From contig LNFB01000298.1 in the NCBI GenBank assembly GCA_001464385.1, positions 1 through 51,757 on the forward strand: a stretch of DNA of 51,757 nucleotides. The letters run 5' to 3'. Shown one piece after another: positions 26,656 to 36,343 of this stretch (positions are counted from its first letter, which is position 1; the number at the start of each line of letters is the position of its first letter). This DNA comes from Deltaproteobacteria bacterium Ga0077550 (GTDB taxonomy: Bacteria > Myxococcota_A > Polyangia > Nannocystales > Nannocystaceae). The position numbers and the translations under genes are program-made. The notes beneath the pieces are model-generated. The model was not told where the DNA came from and did not search any database. It saw only the letters and a list, made by a program, of their open reading frames with translations.

Positions 26656-27486
26656 ATGCGCCTGACCCCGTCGATCCTGCTCGCCTCTGCCGTCGGCCTC
26701 GCCCTCGCGACCCCGGCCGCCGCCCACGTGGCGCTCACCGATCCGCCCGCGCGCTACGACTCGCAGATGTACATCAAGGACTACCCGTGTGGTCACCCGG
26801 ACAACCCCGACGGCGAGTCGACGCGGAGCTACGAAGAGGGCGCGACGATCACGGTGCAGTGGAACGAGTACATCGGTCACCCCGGGCACTTCCGGATCGC
26901 GCTGTCGACCGAGGGCGACCAGGCCCTCATCGATCCCACCGACTACGACGACTTCTATCCCGCGCCCAACGTGATCCTCGACAACATCGAGGATCCGGAC
27001 GGCGTCGCGGATCACAGCGTCGAGATCACGCTGCCGGCGGGCGTGACCTGCGAGAAGTGCACGCTGCAGCTGCTGCAGATCATGACCGACAAGATGCCGT
27101 GGGGTCCGGCGGGCGGCAACGAGCTCTACTATCAATGCGCCGACATCACGATCACGCCGGTCGGCGCGGGCACCGAGGGTGGCAACGACACCACGGGCGG
27201 CGCCGAGACGGGCGGTTCGGGCAGCAGCGACGGCGGCGGTGAGACCACCGACGACGGTGCCGAGACCAGCGCGACCGCGTCGGCGACCGCGGGCAACACC
27301 ACCGCGGATCCGGGCACCGACACCACCGACACCCTCGGTGGTGGGACGTCCAGCGCGACCGACGGCGACGCGGACGACGATGGCGACAGCGGCTGCGGCT
27401 GCACGAGCGCGGAGGATCCCGACTTCGGCGCCCTCGCGCTCGGCGTGCTCGTGCTCGGCGCGATCCGTCGCCGTCGCGCGGCGTGA
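26656..27486 (+). CDS. Polysaccharide-monooxygenase-like exported protein with MYXO-CTERM-like anchor
   Basis: 276 residues; start ATG with GGAG upstream. A signal peptide (1-23) ends ATPAAA, leaving His24 as the first mature residue in HVALTDPPARY. With a second His at 75 or 78 (EYIGHPGHFR) this would make the copper histidine brace of lytic polysaccharide monooxygenases. The catalytic-type domain (24-175) has a disulphide pair in TCEKC, then a Gly/Thr/Ser/Asp linker, then CGC, a hydrophobic helix and RRRR: a MYXO-CTERM sorting tail. The family is probably that known as SCE4755-type polysaccharide monooxygenase-like. Activity is unproven. The 141 bases upstream are free of genes. Confidence 0.85.
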   Translation: MRLTPSILLASAVGLALATPAAAHVALTDPPARYDSQMYIKDYPCGHPDNPDGESTRSYEEGATITVQWNEYIGHPGHFRIALSTEGDQALIDPTDYDDFYPAPNVILDNIEDPDGVADHSVEITLPAGVTCEKCTLQLLQIMTDKMPWGPAGGNELYYQCADITITPVGAGTEGGNDTTGGAETGGSGSSDGGGETTDDGAETSATASATAGNTTADPGTDTTDTLGGGTSSATDGDADDDGDSGCGCTSAEDPDFGALALGVLVLGAIRRRRAA

Positions 27487-27520
27487 TCGTCGAACTGCTA
27501 CGCTCCCGCGACGAGGCCGA

Positions 27521-28549
27521 GTGTCGCGGGGAGTGCAGGGCATCGTCGGTGTGTGGCTGTTGGCGCCGGCGCTCGCGTGGGCCGAGCCCGCCGCGCCGAC
27601 GATCCCGCCGGCGCCGTTCGAGCTCGTGTGGTCGGCGCCCGAGGGATGTCCCGACCAGGCGGCGGTGCGCTCGACGATCGCGCGGCACCTCGGTCGTGCG
27701 GTCGATCGGGAGCTCGGCGCGGGCTTGCGCGTCGCGCTGACGGCCGCGCAGCAGCCCGACGGGCTGTGGCGCACGACGATCGCGTTCGAGCGGGCGGGCG
27801 ACACGACGGTGCGCGAGCTCGGGGACGCGACGGATTGCGCGCGCGCCGTGGATGCGGCGGGCCTCGTGATCGCGATCGCGATCGATCCCGCGGTGATGTT
27901 CGAGCCGCCGGTCGAGCCGGTCCCGGAACCGGAGCCGATGCCGGAACCGGAGCCCGAGCCCGCGCCCGCGCCGGAGCCGAGCCCCGAGGTTCGCCGCGGC
28001 GTCGCGGCGCCGCCTCCGGTCGCCGAGCCGCCGCCGCGACCGAACCTCCGCGGCGCGATCGGGCTCGCGGCGGGCCCGAGCTTCGGCGAGCTGCCGCGTC
28101 CGGGCGGCCTCGGGCGCCTGCACGGCGCGCTGATGGGGCGATCCTGGCGGGTCGAGCTCGGCGGCGTGCTCACCGGGGCGCCCGCGCAGGCGCTCGATCC
28201 CGGGCGGATCACGGTGGTGCGCTGGAGCGTCGATGCCCGCGGCTGCGGCATCCTCCGCGCCGGCCGCCGCTTCGAGTTCGTGCCCTGCGGTGGCTTCGAG
28301 ATCGGGCAGAGCCTGGCGCGCTCGGAGGGCCTCGTCCAGGACGCGCGGCGCACCGACGCATGGCTGGGTCTGCTCGCCGCCGCCCGGGCGATGATCGTGC
28401 TCGGGCCGCGCTTCGCCCTCTTCGCCGAGGGCGACCTCGTGGTCCCGCTGCAGCGCCGCGAGTACCGCGTCGCGGGCCAGGGCGTGGTCCACCAGGTGAG
28501 CCTCGTGACCGGCGCCGTGGTCGCGGGTGTCGAGGTGCGATTTCCGTGA
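27521..28549 (+). CDS. Exported hypothetical protein with Pro/Glu-rich linker
   Basis: 342 residues from a GTG at 27521; a GTG at 27533 is also possible. A signal peptide ends ALAWAEP. Residues 22-120 form an alpha/beta domain (FELVWSAPEGCPDQAAVRSTIARHLGR, LWRTTIAFER) with two Cys. A Pro/Glu/Ala linker (PEPEP repeats) spans about 125-170. The last 160 residues are glycine-rich with alternating strands (GAIGLAAGPSFGEL, WRVELGGVLTG, FEFVPCGGFEIGQ, LVTGAVVAGVEVRF), as in a small outer-membrane barrel. The arrangement is common beside myxobacterial ECF sigma genes, and the next gene is one, 26 bases downstream. No function assigned. Confidence 0.7.
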   Translation: MSRGVQGIVGVWLLAPALAWAEPAAPTIPPAPFELVWSAPEGCPDQAAVRSTIARHLGRAVDRELGAGLRVALTAAQQPDGLWRTTIAFERAGDTTVRELGDATDCARAVDAAGLVIAIAIDPAVMFEPPVEPVPEPEPMPEPEPEPAPAPEPSPEVRRGVAAPPPVAEPPPRPNLRGAIGLAAGPSFGELPRPGGLGRLHGALMGRSWRVELGGVLTGAPAQALDPGRITVVRWSVDARGCGILRAGRRFEFVPCGGFEIGQSLARSEGLVQDARRTDAWLGLLAAARAMIVLGPRFALFAEGDLVVPLQRREYRVAGQGVVHQVSLVTGAVVAGVEVRFP

Positions 28550-28574
28550 TGGAATCGAGGCCGTCGCGGAACCC

Positions 28575-29192
28575 ATGCCCGTGCGTCCCGATGGCCTCGC
28601 CATGCCGCCCCCGGTCGGGGTGACCCCGCGCCCCGCGGCGTCGCGGCCCGCGGACGTCGCGGGCGCGAGGAGCGACGTGGACGAGCGGCGCCTCGGACAG
28701 ATCTACGCCGAGCACCACCCCTTCGTGTGGCGATCGCTGGCGCGGCTCGGGGTGCACGACGCGCGCCTGCCCGATGCGGTGCACGACGTGTTCATGGTCG
28801 TGGCGCGACGCCTCGCCGAGTACGAGGGGCGCGCGAGCATGCGGACGTGGCTGTTCGCGATCGCGATGCGCGTGGCCCAGGGCGTGCGCCGCGACTTCGC
28901 CCGCGAGCAGCGCGGCCGCGAGCGCCTGCGCGACGTCAGCCACGGATCGCACGCGCCCCACGACGGCGCCGATGCGGCGCGGATCCTCCACGACCTGCTC
29001 GAGCACCTCGACGACGACAGGCGCGCGGTGTTCATCATGGCCGAGCTCGAGGGCATGACCGCGCCCGAGATCGCGATGGCGACGGGCACGAAGCTGCCCA
29101 CGGTGTACTCGCGCCTGAGGTTGGCGCGGGAGGAGCTCGCGCGGCACGTCGCGCGGCTCGGCGAGGGTCGAGCGAAGGGGGCAGGGCGATGA
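28575..29192 (+). CDS. ECF-type RNA polymerase sigma factor
   Basis: 205 residues from the ATG at 28575; the frame is open 48 bases further up but overlaps the previous gene. After a Pro-rich leader, region 2 is seen in LGQIYAEHHPFVWRSLARLG, VHDVFMVVARRLAEYE and MRTWLFAIAMRVAQGVRRDF. Region 4 is ILHDLLEHLDDDRRAVFIMAELEGMTAPEIAMATGTKLPTVYSRLRLAREEL. The FIMAELEGMTAPEIA motif is that of RpoE-like ECF factors in myxobacteria. Its stop overlaps the start of the next gene (ATGA), whose product is the likely anti-sigma-like partner. Confidence 0.93.
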   Translation: MPVRPDGLAMPPPVGVTPRPAASRPADVAGARSDVDERRLGQIYAEHHPFVWRSLARLGVHDARLPDAVHDVFMVVARRLAEYEGRASMRTWLFAIAMRVAQGVRRDFAREQRGRERLRDVSHGSHAPHDGADAARILHDLLEHLDDDRRAVFIMAELEGMTAPEIAMATGTKLPTVYSRLRLAREELARHVARLGEGRAKGAGR

Positions 29193-29967
29193 CGCAGGCA
29201 CCACACGATCTCGATGCGTTGATCGCGAGCGCACGGCAGTCCCCGCCGACGCCGTCGGTCGAGGTCGCGGCGCAGGGCTGGTCGCGGCTGCGTGGGCAGC
29301 TCGGCGCGGTCGTCGTCGCGCCGCAGATCGACGTGCCGCCGGGGCTCGTCGAGTCGGCCGCCGTCGGCAAGTCGGTGGCGACCGCCGCGGGCTGGGGCTG
29401 GCTCGGCAAGGCGATCGCCTCCGCGGCGGTGACCGTGACCGTGGGCGGTGTTGGCATCGCGGCGGTGGAGCCGTGGCGCGGCGAGGCCCCGGCCGTCGCT
29501 GTCGCCGCCCCGTCGTCGGCAACGCCGAGCGCCGCGAGCCCGAGCGCCGCAACGCCGATCGTCGCGAGCCCGAGCGTCGCGCCGCCGAGCGTCGTGCCTG
29601 CCGAGCTCCCCGCGACGGCTCCGGCGACCATCTGGCCGGGCGCGAGCCCCACGTCGAGCCCCCGAAGGCCGCATCGATGCGCCGCAGCGCGCCGGTCGGT
29701 GGTGTCGACGTCGAGGCGCCGCTCATCTCCGCCGCGGTCAAGGCGCTGTCGAACGGCGACGCCGATCGTGCGCTCGAGATCCTCGCGACCCACCGCCGTC
29801 GCTTCCCCGACGGCGTCATGGGCGAGGATCGCGAGGCCGTGCGGATCTTCGCGATGTGCCGCGCCGGTCGCGACGCATCGAGCTCGCGCGCCGAATTCCT
29901 CCGCCGTTGGCCGAGCTCACCCCACGCACCCAAGGTGCGCGAGGCGTGCTCGCCCGACGGCCGCTGA
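29189..29967 (+). pseudogene. ECF-partner protein (anti-sigma-like), frameshifted in this sequence
   Basis: Starts at the ATG overlapping the sigma stop. The N-terminal frame reads MTQAPHDLDALIASARQSPP and continues through a transmembrane helix (about residues 74-93) and an Ala/Ser/Pro-rich linker, but then turns into Arg/Ser-rich nonsense. The sensible C-terminus (GGVDVEAPLISAAVKALSNG, ALEILATHRRRFPDGVMGEDREAVRIF), a helical repeat often found with such sigma partners, is in another frame. The switch needs one extra base near the run of five C at 29658-29662; with six C the protein reads smoothly across (SSPPKAASMRRS). Either a true mutation or a sequence error. The predicted product would span the inner membrane and might restrain the sigma factor. 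Confidence 0.75.
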
Positions 29968-30060
29968 CTACCGTTGGTTCGACAACCCACGGGCTCGACA
30001 ACCCGTCGCGTACGCGCGACCGACCCGCCGCCGATCCGGCGGATCCCAAGGAGCACGTCC

Positions 30061-31416
30061 ATGCATCGTCACGTCGTCGCGCGTTCGCACGCGCTCGTTT
30101 CCCTCCTCGCGACCTCCGCCTGCGTGCTGCCAGCGCCCCTGGGCGGCGACGACACGGGCACCGGCACCGGCACCGACGGCGGCACCACGGACGGACCCGG
30201 AGCGACCTCCGATCCGACCGCCGGCGACGAGACCGGCATCGACACCGGCCCGGCGCCCGCGGGTCCGGCGGCCATCGACATTCTGTTCGTGATGGACAAC
30301 TCGGGCTCGATGGGCGAGGAGCAGGCCGCGCTCGCGGCGAGCATCGACGGGCTGGTCGGGGCGCTCGAGGCGGTGGAGGGGATCAGCTATCGCATCGCCG
30401 TCACGACGACCGACGCGGGGAACCCGTGGTGCGGTTCGACGAGCCCGGAGGTGGGGGAACTGGTGGCGAGCAGCTGCCGCAGTCGCACCGGACAGTTCGT
30501 GTTCAACGGCAACCCGCCGGCGGACGTCACCGACGTCGCCTGCACGGACATCTGCACCCTGTACAGCCTGCCGATCGCGCCCACGCCGGTGGCCGGGGAT
30601 CCCGAGCCGCGCGCACGGCCCTGGATCGAGGGCGGCAACGGGGTCACCAACCTCGAGGGGGTCGGGGTCGGTGACGCGCTGCGCTGCATGCTTCCCCAGG
30701 GCGTCGCGGGTTGCGGCTTCGAGCAGCCGCTCGCGGCCGTGTCCCGCGCGATCGAGCGGAGCCAGACGCCGGGCGATGCGAACTTCGGCTTCCTCCGCGA
30801 CGACGCCCACCTCGCGATCATCCTGGTCAGCGACGAGACCGATTGCTCATACAGCCTCGGGGACGACTCGATCTTCCTCTCGCCCGATGAGGGCGGGAAC
30901 CAGGTGTTCTGGACCGACCTCGACGCGAGCGCGCCCACGAGCGGGGTGTGCTGGAACGCGGGGGTCGTCTGCGAGGGCGAGGGTTCGCCCTACGAGAGCT
31001 GCCGCGCGGCCAACTACTCGTTGCAGGGCGACGTCGACGTGTCCGATGACGCGGCGGTGCTCGTCCCGCCGCAGGTCTACGTCGATCAGCTCACCGCGCT
31101 GCTCGCCCAGAAGCGCGCCGTCTCCGACGCCTCGGTGTTCTTCTACGGCGTGATGGGCGTGCCCATCGGCTACCCGGCCAACCCGATCGTGTTCGCCGAC
31201 GCCGTCGATCCCGTCGCGCAGGTCGACTTCGGCATCGGCCCCGGCTGCGAAGGCGAAGCCGGCAGCGCCATCCCACCCGTCCGCCAGCTCGCCGTCATCG
31301 AGTCCTTCGCCTACGACAACCTCGTCGGTCCGCAGGTGTTCTCGATCTGCGATCCCGATCTCGGCGGCGTCTACGGCCAGCTCGTCGCCCAGCTCGCGCC
31401 CTACCTCGGCGGCTGA
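30061..31416 (+). CDS. VWA-domain lipoprotein
   Basis: 451 residues, AAGGAG ribosome-binding site about 7 bases ahead of the ATG. Lipobox ATSAC (Cys21), a Gly/Thr/Asp linker (30-68), then a von Willebrand factor A domain beginning IDILFVMDNSGSMGEEQ, with the metal-binding DxSxS at 79-83. Further VWA elements are YRIAVTTTDAG and AHLAIILVSDETDC. About a dozen Cys are spread through the rest, probably paired. Such lipoproteins are common in Nannocystis-like genomes and are presumably cell-surface adhesive or binding proteins. Its stop lies inside the end of the Hsp70-like gene on the other strand (16-base tail-to-tail overlap). Confidence 0.9.
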   Translation: MHRHVVARSHALVSLLATSACVLPAPLGGDDTGTGTGTDGGTTDGPGATSDPTAGDETGIDTGPAPAGPAAIDILFVMDNSGSMGEEQAALAASIDGLVGALEAVEGISYRIAVTTTDAGNPWCGSTSPEVGELVASSCRSRTGQFVFNGNPPADVTDVACTDICTLYSLPIAPTPVAGDPEPRARPWIEGGNGVTNLEGVGVGDALRCMLPQGVAGCGFEQPLAAVSRAIERSQTPGDANFGFLRDDAHLAIILVSDETDCSYSLGDDSIFLSPDEGGNQVFWTDLDASAPTSGVCWNAGVVCEGEGSPYESCRAANYSLQGDVDVSDDAAVLVPPQVYVDQLTALLAQKRAVSDASVFFYGVMGVPIGYPANPIVFADAVDPVAQVDFGIGPGCEGEAGSAIPPVRQLAVIESFAYDNLVGPQVFSICDPDLGGVYGQLVAQLAPYLGG

Positions 31417-32696
31417 GCGGCGCGCATCGCCAGGCCCGAGGCGATCGACATCAGCTCGTCGCCGCTGCGGAGCTTGGCGGCGCCGAAGCGCTGCTCGAAC
31501 ATCCGGCGGACCACCGGCACGAACGCGGTGCCGCCGGTCATGAACACGCAGTCGACCTTGCTCGGCGACACGCCGGCCCGCGCCAGCGTGTCGTCGAGGC
31601 AGGCGCCGATCGCCTCGGTCACCGGGGCGATCCAGCCCTCGAAGTCGGCGCGGCGGACATCCGCGCGGATGTCGACCGGGCCGTCGGCGTAGTGGAAGGT
31701 CGCCGCGTCGGCGCGCGACAGATCGATCTTCGCGCGCTCGACCGACTTGTGCAGGTGGAAGGCCTGGTTGGCGGCGATGATGTGCATGAGCGCCGCGATG
31801 CGCTCGGGGTGCCGCGCGAAGCGATGCAGCCGCTCGAGCTCGGTGCGCACGCGGCTGCCCGACAGGAACGACAGGTGGTGCCAGCGCGCCAGCTTGTAGA
31901 AGTACGAGCCCGGGATCGGGTGCTCGTGGCCCATCTCGACGTAGGTGTCGCCCTTGCCCAGCGCCGGGCACACGAGGTGCTCGATCAGCGCGGCGTCGAG
32001 ATCGTCGCCCGCCGCCCCGACGCCGCCGGTGCCGACGATCTCGTGGCGCCGCGCGCCGCCCGATCCGGGGCCCACGCGCATCAGGCAGAAGTCGGTCGTG
32101 CCCGCGCCGAAGTCGGCGACCAGCGCGAGCTCGGGCTTGGTCAGCGTGCGCTCGTAGTGGTGCGCGGCGGCGACCGGCTCGAGCTCGAGCGCCGCGTCGG
32201 TGAAGCCCGCCAGCTTCGCGGCCGCGAGCAGTCGCGTCGCGGCGGCCTCGTCGTCCTCGGGCCCGCGGCTGCCGGCGAAGCGCACCGGTCGGCCGATCGT
32301 CGCCGCCTCGATCGGGTGGCCGAAGAACGCCTCGGCCCGCTTGCGCAGCCGCAGCAGGAACAGCGCGATCATGTCGTCGAGCCCGATCGCGTGGTGGGCG
32401 ATCTGCGTGCGACCCAGCGACTCGGTCGTCAGGTGGGTCTTGAACGATTGCACGAGCCGCCCCTCGCCCATCGTCTCGAGGTACGCCGCGATCGCCTCGC
32501 CGCCGGCGCTGTACTGGATCGGCAGCGTGACCTGCTGCTCGTCGGGATCGAAGAACAGCAGCGTGCGCCAACTCGGACCGGACACGCCGAGCGTCGGGAG
32601 CTGCGCGAAGGCGACACCACCCTGGGGATCCTGTCGCGCGATCGCGGAACTCGAGGTGCCGAAGTCGATGCCGACCCTGGGGACGTGATTTGGCAT
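31401..32696 (-). CDS. Hsp70 family (YegD-like) chaperone
   Basis: 431 residues, lacking the C-terminal substrate lid of DnaK, as in YegD. ATPase motifs: phosphate-1 VGIDFGTSSSAIA at the N-terminus, phosphate-2 LVADFGAGTTDFC near residue 195, and the adenosine motif CVFMTGGTAFVPVVR near 395. The start is the ATG at 32696; the frame remains open upstream but enters the purK promoter region. It is cytoplasmic; the role of YegD-type proteins is poorly known. It is divergent from purK by about 190 bases. Confidence 0.92.
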   Translation of the reverse strand: MPNHVPRVGIDFGTSSSAIARQDPQGGVAFAQLPTLGVSGPSWRTLLFFDPDEQQVTLPIQYSAGGEAIAAYLETMGEGRLVQSFKTHLTTESLGRTQIAHHAIGLDDMIALFLLRLRKRAEAFFGHPIEAATIGRPVRFAGSRGPEDDEAAATRLLAAAKLAGFTDAALELEPVAAAHHYERTLTKPELALVADFGAGTTDFCLMRVGPGSGGARRHEIVGTGGVGAAGDDLDAALIEHLVCPALGKGDTYVEMGHEHPIPGSYFYKLARWHHLSFLSGSRVRTELERLHRFARHPERIAALMHIIAANQAFHLHKSVERAKIDLSRADAATFHYADGPVDIRADVRRADFEGWIAPVTEAIGACLDDTLARAGVSPSKVDCVFMTGGTAFVPVVRRMFEQRFGAAKLRSGDELMSIASGLAMRAAQPPR

Positions 32697-32889
32697 GCGA
32701 GTCCGGTGTCGGCGGCGGGTGGGCCGCGAGCGCGGAGGGTGCCGTGGGCCGGCTTTCCCCGTCAAACCCCGGAGGCGGCCCGACGTGGCCCACCGACGCC
32801 GGGTCGTGGTCCCCACGCGCGCGCCCGATCCCGGCGCGAGCGCCGGCAGTGGACGACACCCGGGGTTTGGCCCACTCTTGGCACCCCTG

Positions 32890-34044
32890 ATGTCCGGCCT
32901 CGGCCCTACGACGCCCCCCGTTGCGCGCGGCGTCGCGATCGTCGGTGCCGGGCAGCTCGCGCGCATGCTCGCGAGCAGCGCGGTGCAGATGGGCGTGCCC
33001 GTGCGCTGCCTCGCCGGTCGCGCCGACGATCCCGCCGCGTCGATCGGCGAGGTCGTCGTCGGCCCCGAGGACGCGGCCGCGAGCCTGCAGAGCCTCGTGC
33101 GCGGCGCCGAGGTCCTGACCTTCGAGCACGAGTGGGCCCCGCTCGACGCGCTCGAGCAGCACATCGGCGACGCGATCGAGATCCGCCCGTCGATCGCGTG
33201 CATGCGCAGCATCGCCGACAAGGCCGTGCAGCGCGGCCGGCTCGCGGCGCTGGGCCTACCGCAGCCGATCCACGGCGTGTGCGAGGACGAGGCCGAGCTC
33301 CGGGCGCTGCTGCGCGACGCGAACGATCGCGTGGTGATCAAGCGCCGCCGCGGCGGCTACGACGGCTACGGCGTCGCGCTGCCGGGCACCGTCGACGAGG
33401 CGATCGCGGCGTGGGAGCGCTTCGGTCGCGGCGCGGCGCTGGTCGAGGCGTGGGTGCCGTTCGTGCGCGAGCTGTCGGTGCTGGTCGTGCGCGCGCCCGA
33501 CGGGCACATGCGCTGCTACGACGTGTGCGAGTCGATCAACGCCAACGGCCGCTGCGAGTTCGTGGTCGCGCCGGCGCGCGTCGATCCCGGCGTCGCCGCG
33601 CACGCCCGCGAGATCGCCTGCGCGGCGGTCGAGGCCTTCGGTGGCATCGGCGTGTTCGCGGTCGAGATGTTCGAGACGGCCGACGGCGCCCTGCTCGTCA
33701 ACGAGCTCGCGCCGCGGGTGCACAACACCGGGCACTGGACGATCGAGGGCGCGCACACCAGCCAGTTCGAGAACCACATCCGCGCGGTGCTCGGCTGGCC
33801 GCTCGGCGACACGGACATGTGCAGCCCCGCGGTCGCGATGGCCAACGTCCTCGGCTCCCGCTCGGGCGACGCGTCCGGGCTCGACCTCGCCGCGGCGCTG
33901 CACGAGCCGCGCGTCGCGGTGCACCTGTACGGCAAGCGCGAGCTCCGACCTGGCCGCAAGCTCGGCCACGTGACCGCGTGGGGCCGCGATTTCGACGACG
34001 TCTTGGCGCGGAGCCGCCGCGCGATGGAGAACCTGCGCGCATGA
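32890..34044 (+). CDS. purK: 5-(carboxyamino)imidazole ribonucleotide synthase (PurK)
   Basis: 384 residues with the ATP-grasp fold of PurK, which makes N5-CAIR from AIR, bicarbonate and ATP in purine synthesis. N-terminal VAIVGAGQLARMLASSA is the PreATP-grasp signature, and LTFEHEWAPLDALE is the usual N-domain motif. In the ATP-grasp, VVIKRRRGGYDGYGV gives the ATP-binding lysine and glycine-rich loop, and FAVEMFETADGALLVNELAPRVHNTGHWTIEG carries the Mg-binding acid residues and the substrate loop. Its stop overlaps the purE start (ATGA), the standard purK-purE pairing. Confidence 0.96.
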   Translation: MSGLGPTTPPVARGVAIVGAGQLARMLASSAVQMGVPVRCLAGRADDPAASIGEVVVGPEDAAASLQSLVRGAEVLTFEHEWAPLDALEQHIGDAIEIRPSIACMRSIADKAVQRGRLAALGLPQPIHGVCEDEAELRALLRDANDRVVIKRRRGGYDGYGVALPGTVDEAIAAWERFGRGAALVEAWVPFVRELSVLVVRAPDGHMRCYDVCESINANGRCEFVVAPARVDPGVAAHAREIACAAVEAFGGIGVFAVEMFETADGALLVNELAPRVHNTGHWTIEGAHTSQFENHIRAVLGWPLGDTDMCSPAVAMANVLGSRSGDASGLDLAAALHEPRVAVHLYGKRELRPGRKLGHVTAWGRDFDDVLARSRRAMENLRA

Positions 34045-34583
34045 GCGAGACGACGACCAGCTCCGTGACCAGCTCCGTGGTGATCTGCGTGGGCAGCGAC
34101 AGCGACATGACGGTGATGGACGCGTGCGCGGCGACGCTGCTCGAGCTGCAGATCCCGTACGAGGTGCACGTGCTGTCGGCCCACCGCACGCCGCACCGCA
34201 TGATCGAGTTCGGCACCCAGGCCCAGGCCCGTGGGCACAAGGTGCTCATCGCCGCGGCGGGCGGCGCCGCACACCTGCCCGGTATGCTCGCCGCGACGAC
34301 CCACCTGCCGGTGATCGGCGTGCCGATCGCGAACACGGCGATGAGCGGCCTCGATGCGCTGCTGTCGATCGTGCAGATGCCCAAGGGCGTGCCGGTGGCG
34401 ACGGTCGCGATCGGCCAGGCGGTGAACGCTGCGCTGCTGGCCGCGCAGATCCTCGCGCTGTCCGACGCGGCGCTGGCGACGAGACTCCACGCACGTCGCG
34501 AATCCACGCGCGGCGACGTCGAGGCGGCCTCGGCCCGCGTGCACGACGAACATGCGGCCCGCCTGGCCGCGGCGCGAGGTTGA
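34041..34583 (+). CDS. purE: 5-(carboxyamino)imidazole ribonucleotide mutase (PurE)
   Basis: 180 residues, class I PurE, which isomerises N5-CAIR to CAIR. VCVGSDSDMTVMDA-type N-terminal motif (the family's usual Trp after SD is Met here), then EVHVLSAHRTPHRM with the catalytic His, and AAGGAAHLPGMLAATTHLPVIGVPI, the signature ligand loop. The start overlaps the purK stop by four bases. The N-terminus has a short Ser/Thr-rich extension before the first strand. The aldolase gene follows 37 bases downstream. Confidence 0.96.
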   Translation: MSETTTSSVTSSVVICVGSDSDMTVMDACAATLLELQIPYEVHVLSAHRTPHRMIEFGTQAQARGHKVLIAAAGGAAHLPGMLAATTHLPVIGVPIANTAMSGLDALLSIVQMPKGVPVATVAIGQAVNAALLAAQILALSDAALATRLHARRESTRGDVEAASARVHDEHAARLAAARG

Positions 34584-34620
34584 TCGGGGGTGGCGGCCGC
34601 CGTACGCTCGGCCGGTCGCC

Positions 34621-35685
<1,065 letters not shown>

Positions 35686-35792
35686 CGGGCGGTGTTCGAG
35701 CGCGCGGGGGAATCGGACGTTCCCCCGCTAACGCGCCGGTCGCCCGCGCGTCTTGGAACCCCGAGGTGACGGTGACCGTGACAGCCGGGACG

Positions 35793-36343
35793 ATGGACAT
35801 CGGCGACGACCCAGAGCTCGAGGGGCTCGTCGCCGAGGCTGCGGCCATCCGCGCCGCGATGGAGGGCGATCGCTCGGCGTTCGGCCAGCTCTACGCCCGC
35901 TTCTCGCCGATGGTCCGGGGATCGCGCTGGCGTCGATCGGCGTGGTCGAGGTCGCCGACGTGGTCCAGGACGTGTTCCTGGTCGCGCTGCGGCAGATCCA
36001 CGAGCTGCGCGATCCCGTGCGCTTCGGCGGATGGCTGGCGAGCATCGCCCGCACGCGCTGCATCGACGTGTTGCGGCGGCAGCGGGTGGTCGAGCCCGTC
36101 GACGAGGATGCCTGGGCCAGCGGCGATCCTCCGCGCGCCGACGCGCTGGTGGTGTTGCGGGCGATCCGGGCGCTGCCGCCGAGCTACCACGAGACGCTGG
36201 TGATGCGCCTGGTCGAGGGCATGTCGCCGGTCGAGATCGCGACCTGCACCGGCATGACCAGCGGCTCGGTGCGCGTGAACCTCCACCGCGGGCTCACGAT
36301 GTTGCGCGCGCGCTTGAAGATCTCCGGAGGCGACGATGAGTGA
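35793..36343 (+). pseudogene. ECF-type sigma factor, frameshifted in this sequence
   Basis: The N-terminus (MDIGDDPELEGLVAEAAAIR then MEGDRSAFGQLYARFSPMVRG) and the remainder (IALASIGVVEVADVVQDVFL, GWLASIARTRCIDVLRR, LPPSYHETLVMRLVEGMSPVEIATCTGMTSGSVRVNLHRGLTMLRARLK) are both typical of ECF region 2 and region 4 but lie in different frames. The break is at the run of four G at 35917-35920. One more G gives VRGIALAS and a single continuous protein of about 184 residues. A GTG at 35766 is an alternative start. The next gene overlaps its end by 8 bases. A real defect or a base missed in a homopolymer. Confidence 0.8.

Noticed and set aside
29640..29680. Programmed -1 frameshift as explanation for the split at 29.66 kb
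   Set aside because: No slippery heptamer of the X XXY YYZ kind or downstream structure could be pointed out, and a single missing C explains it more simply.
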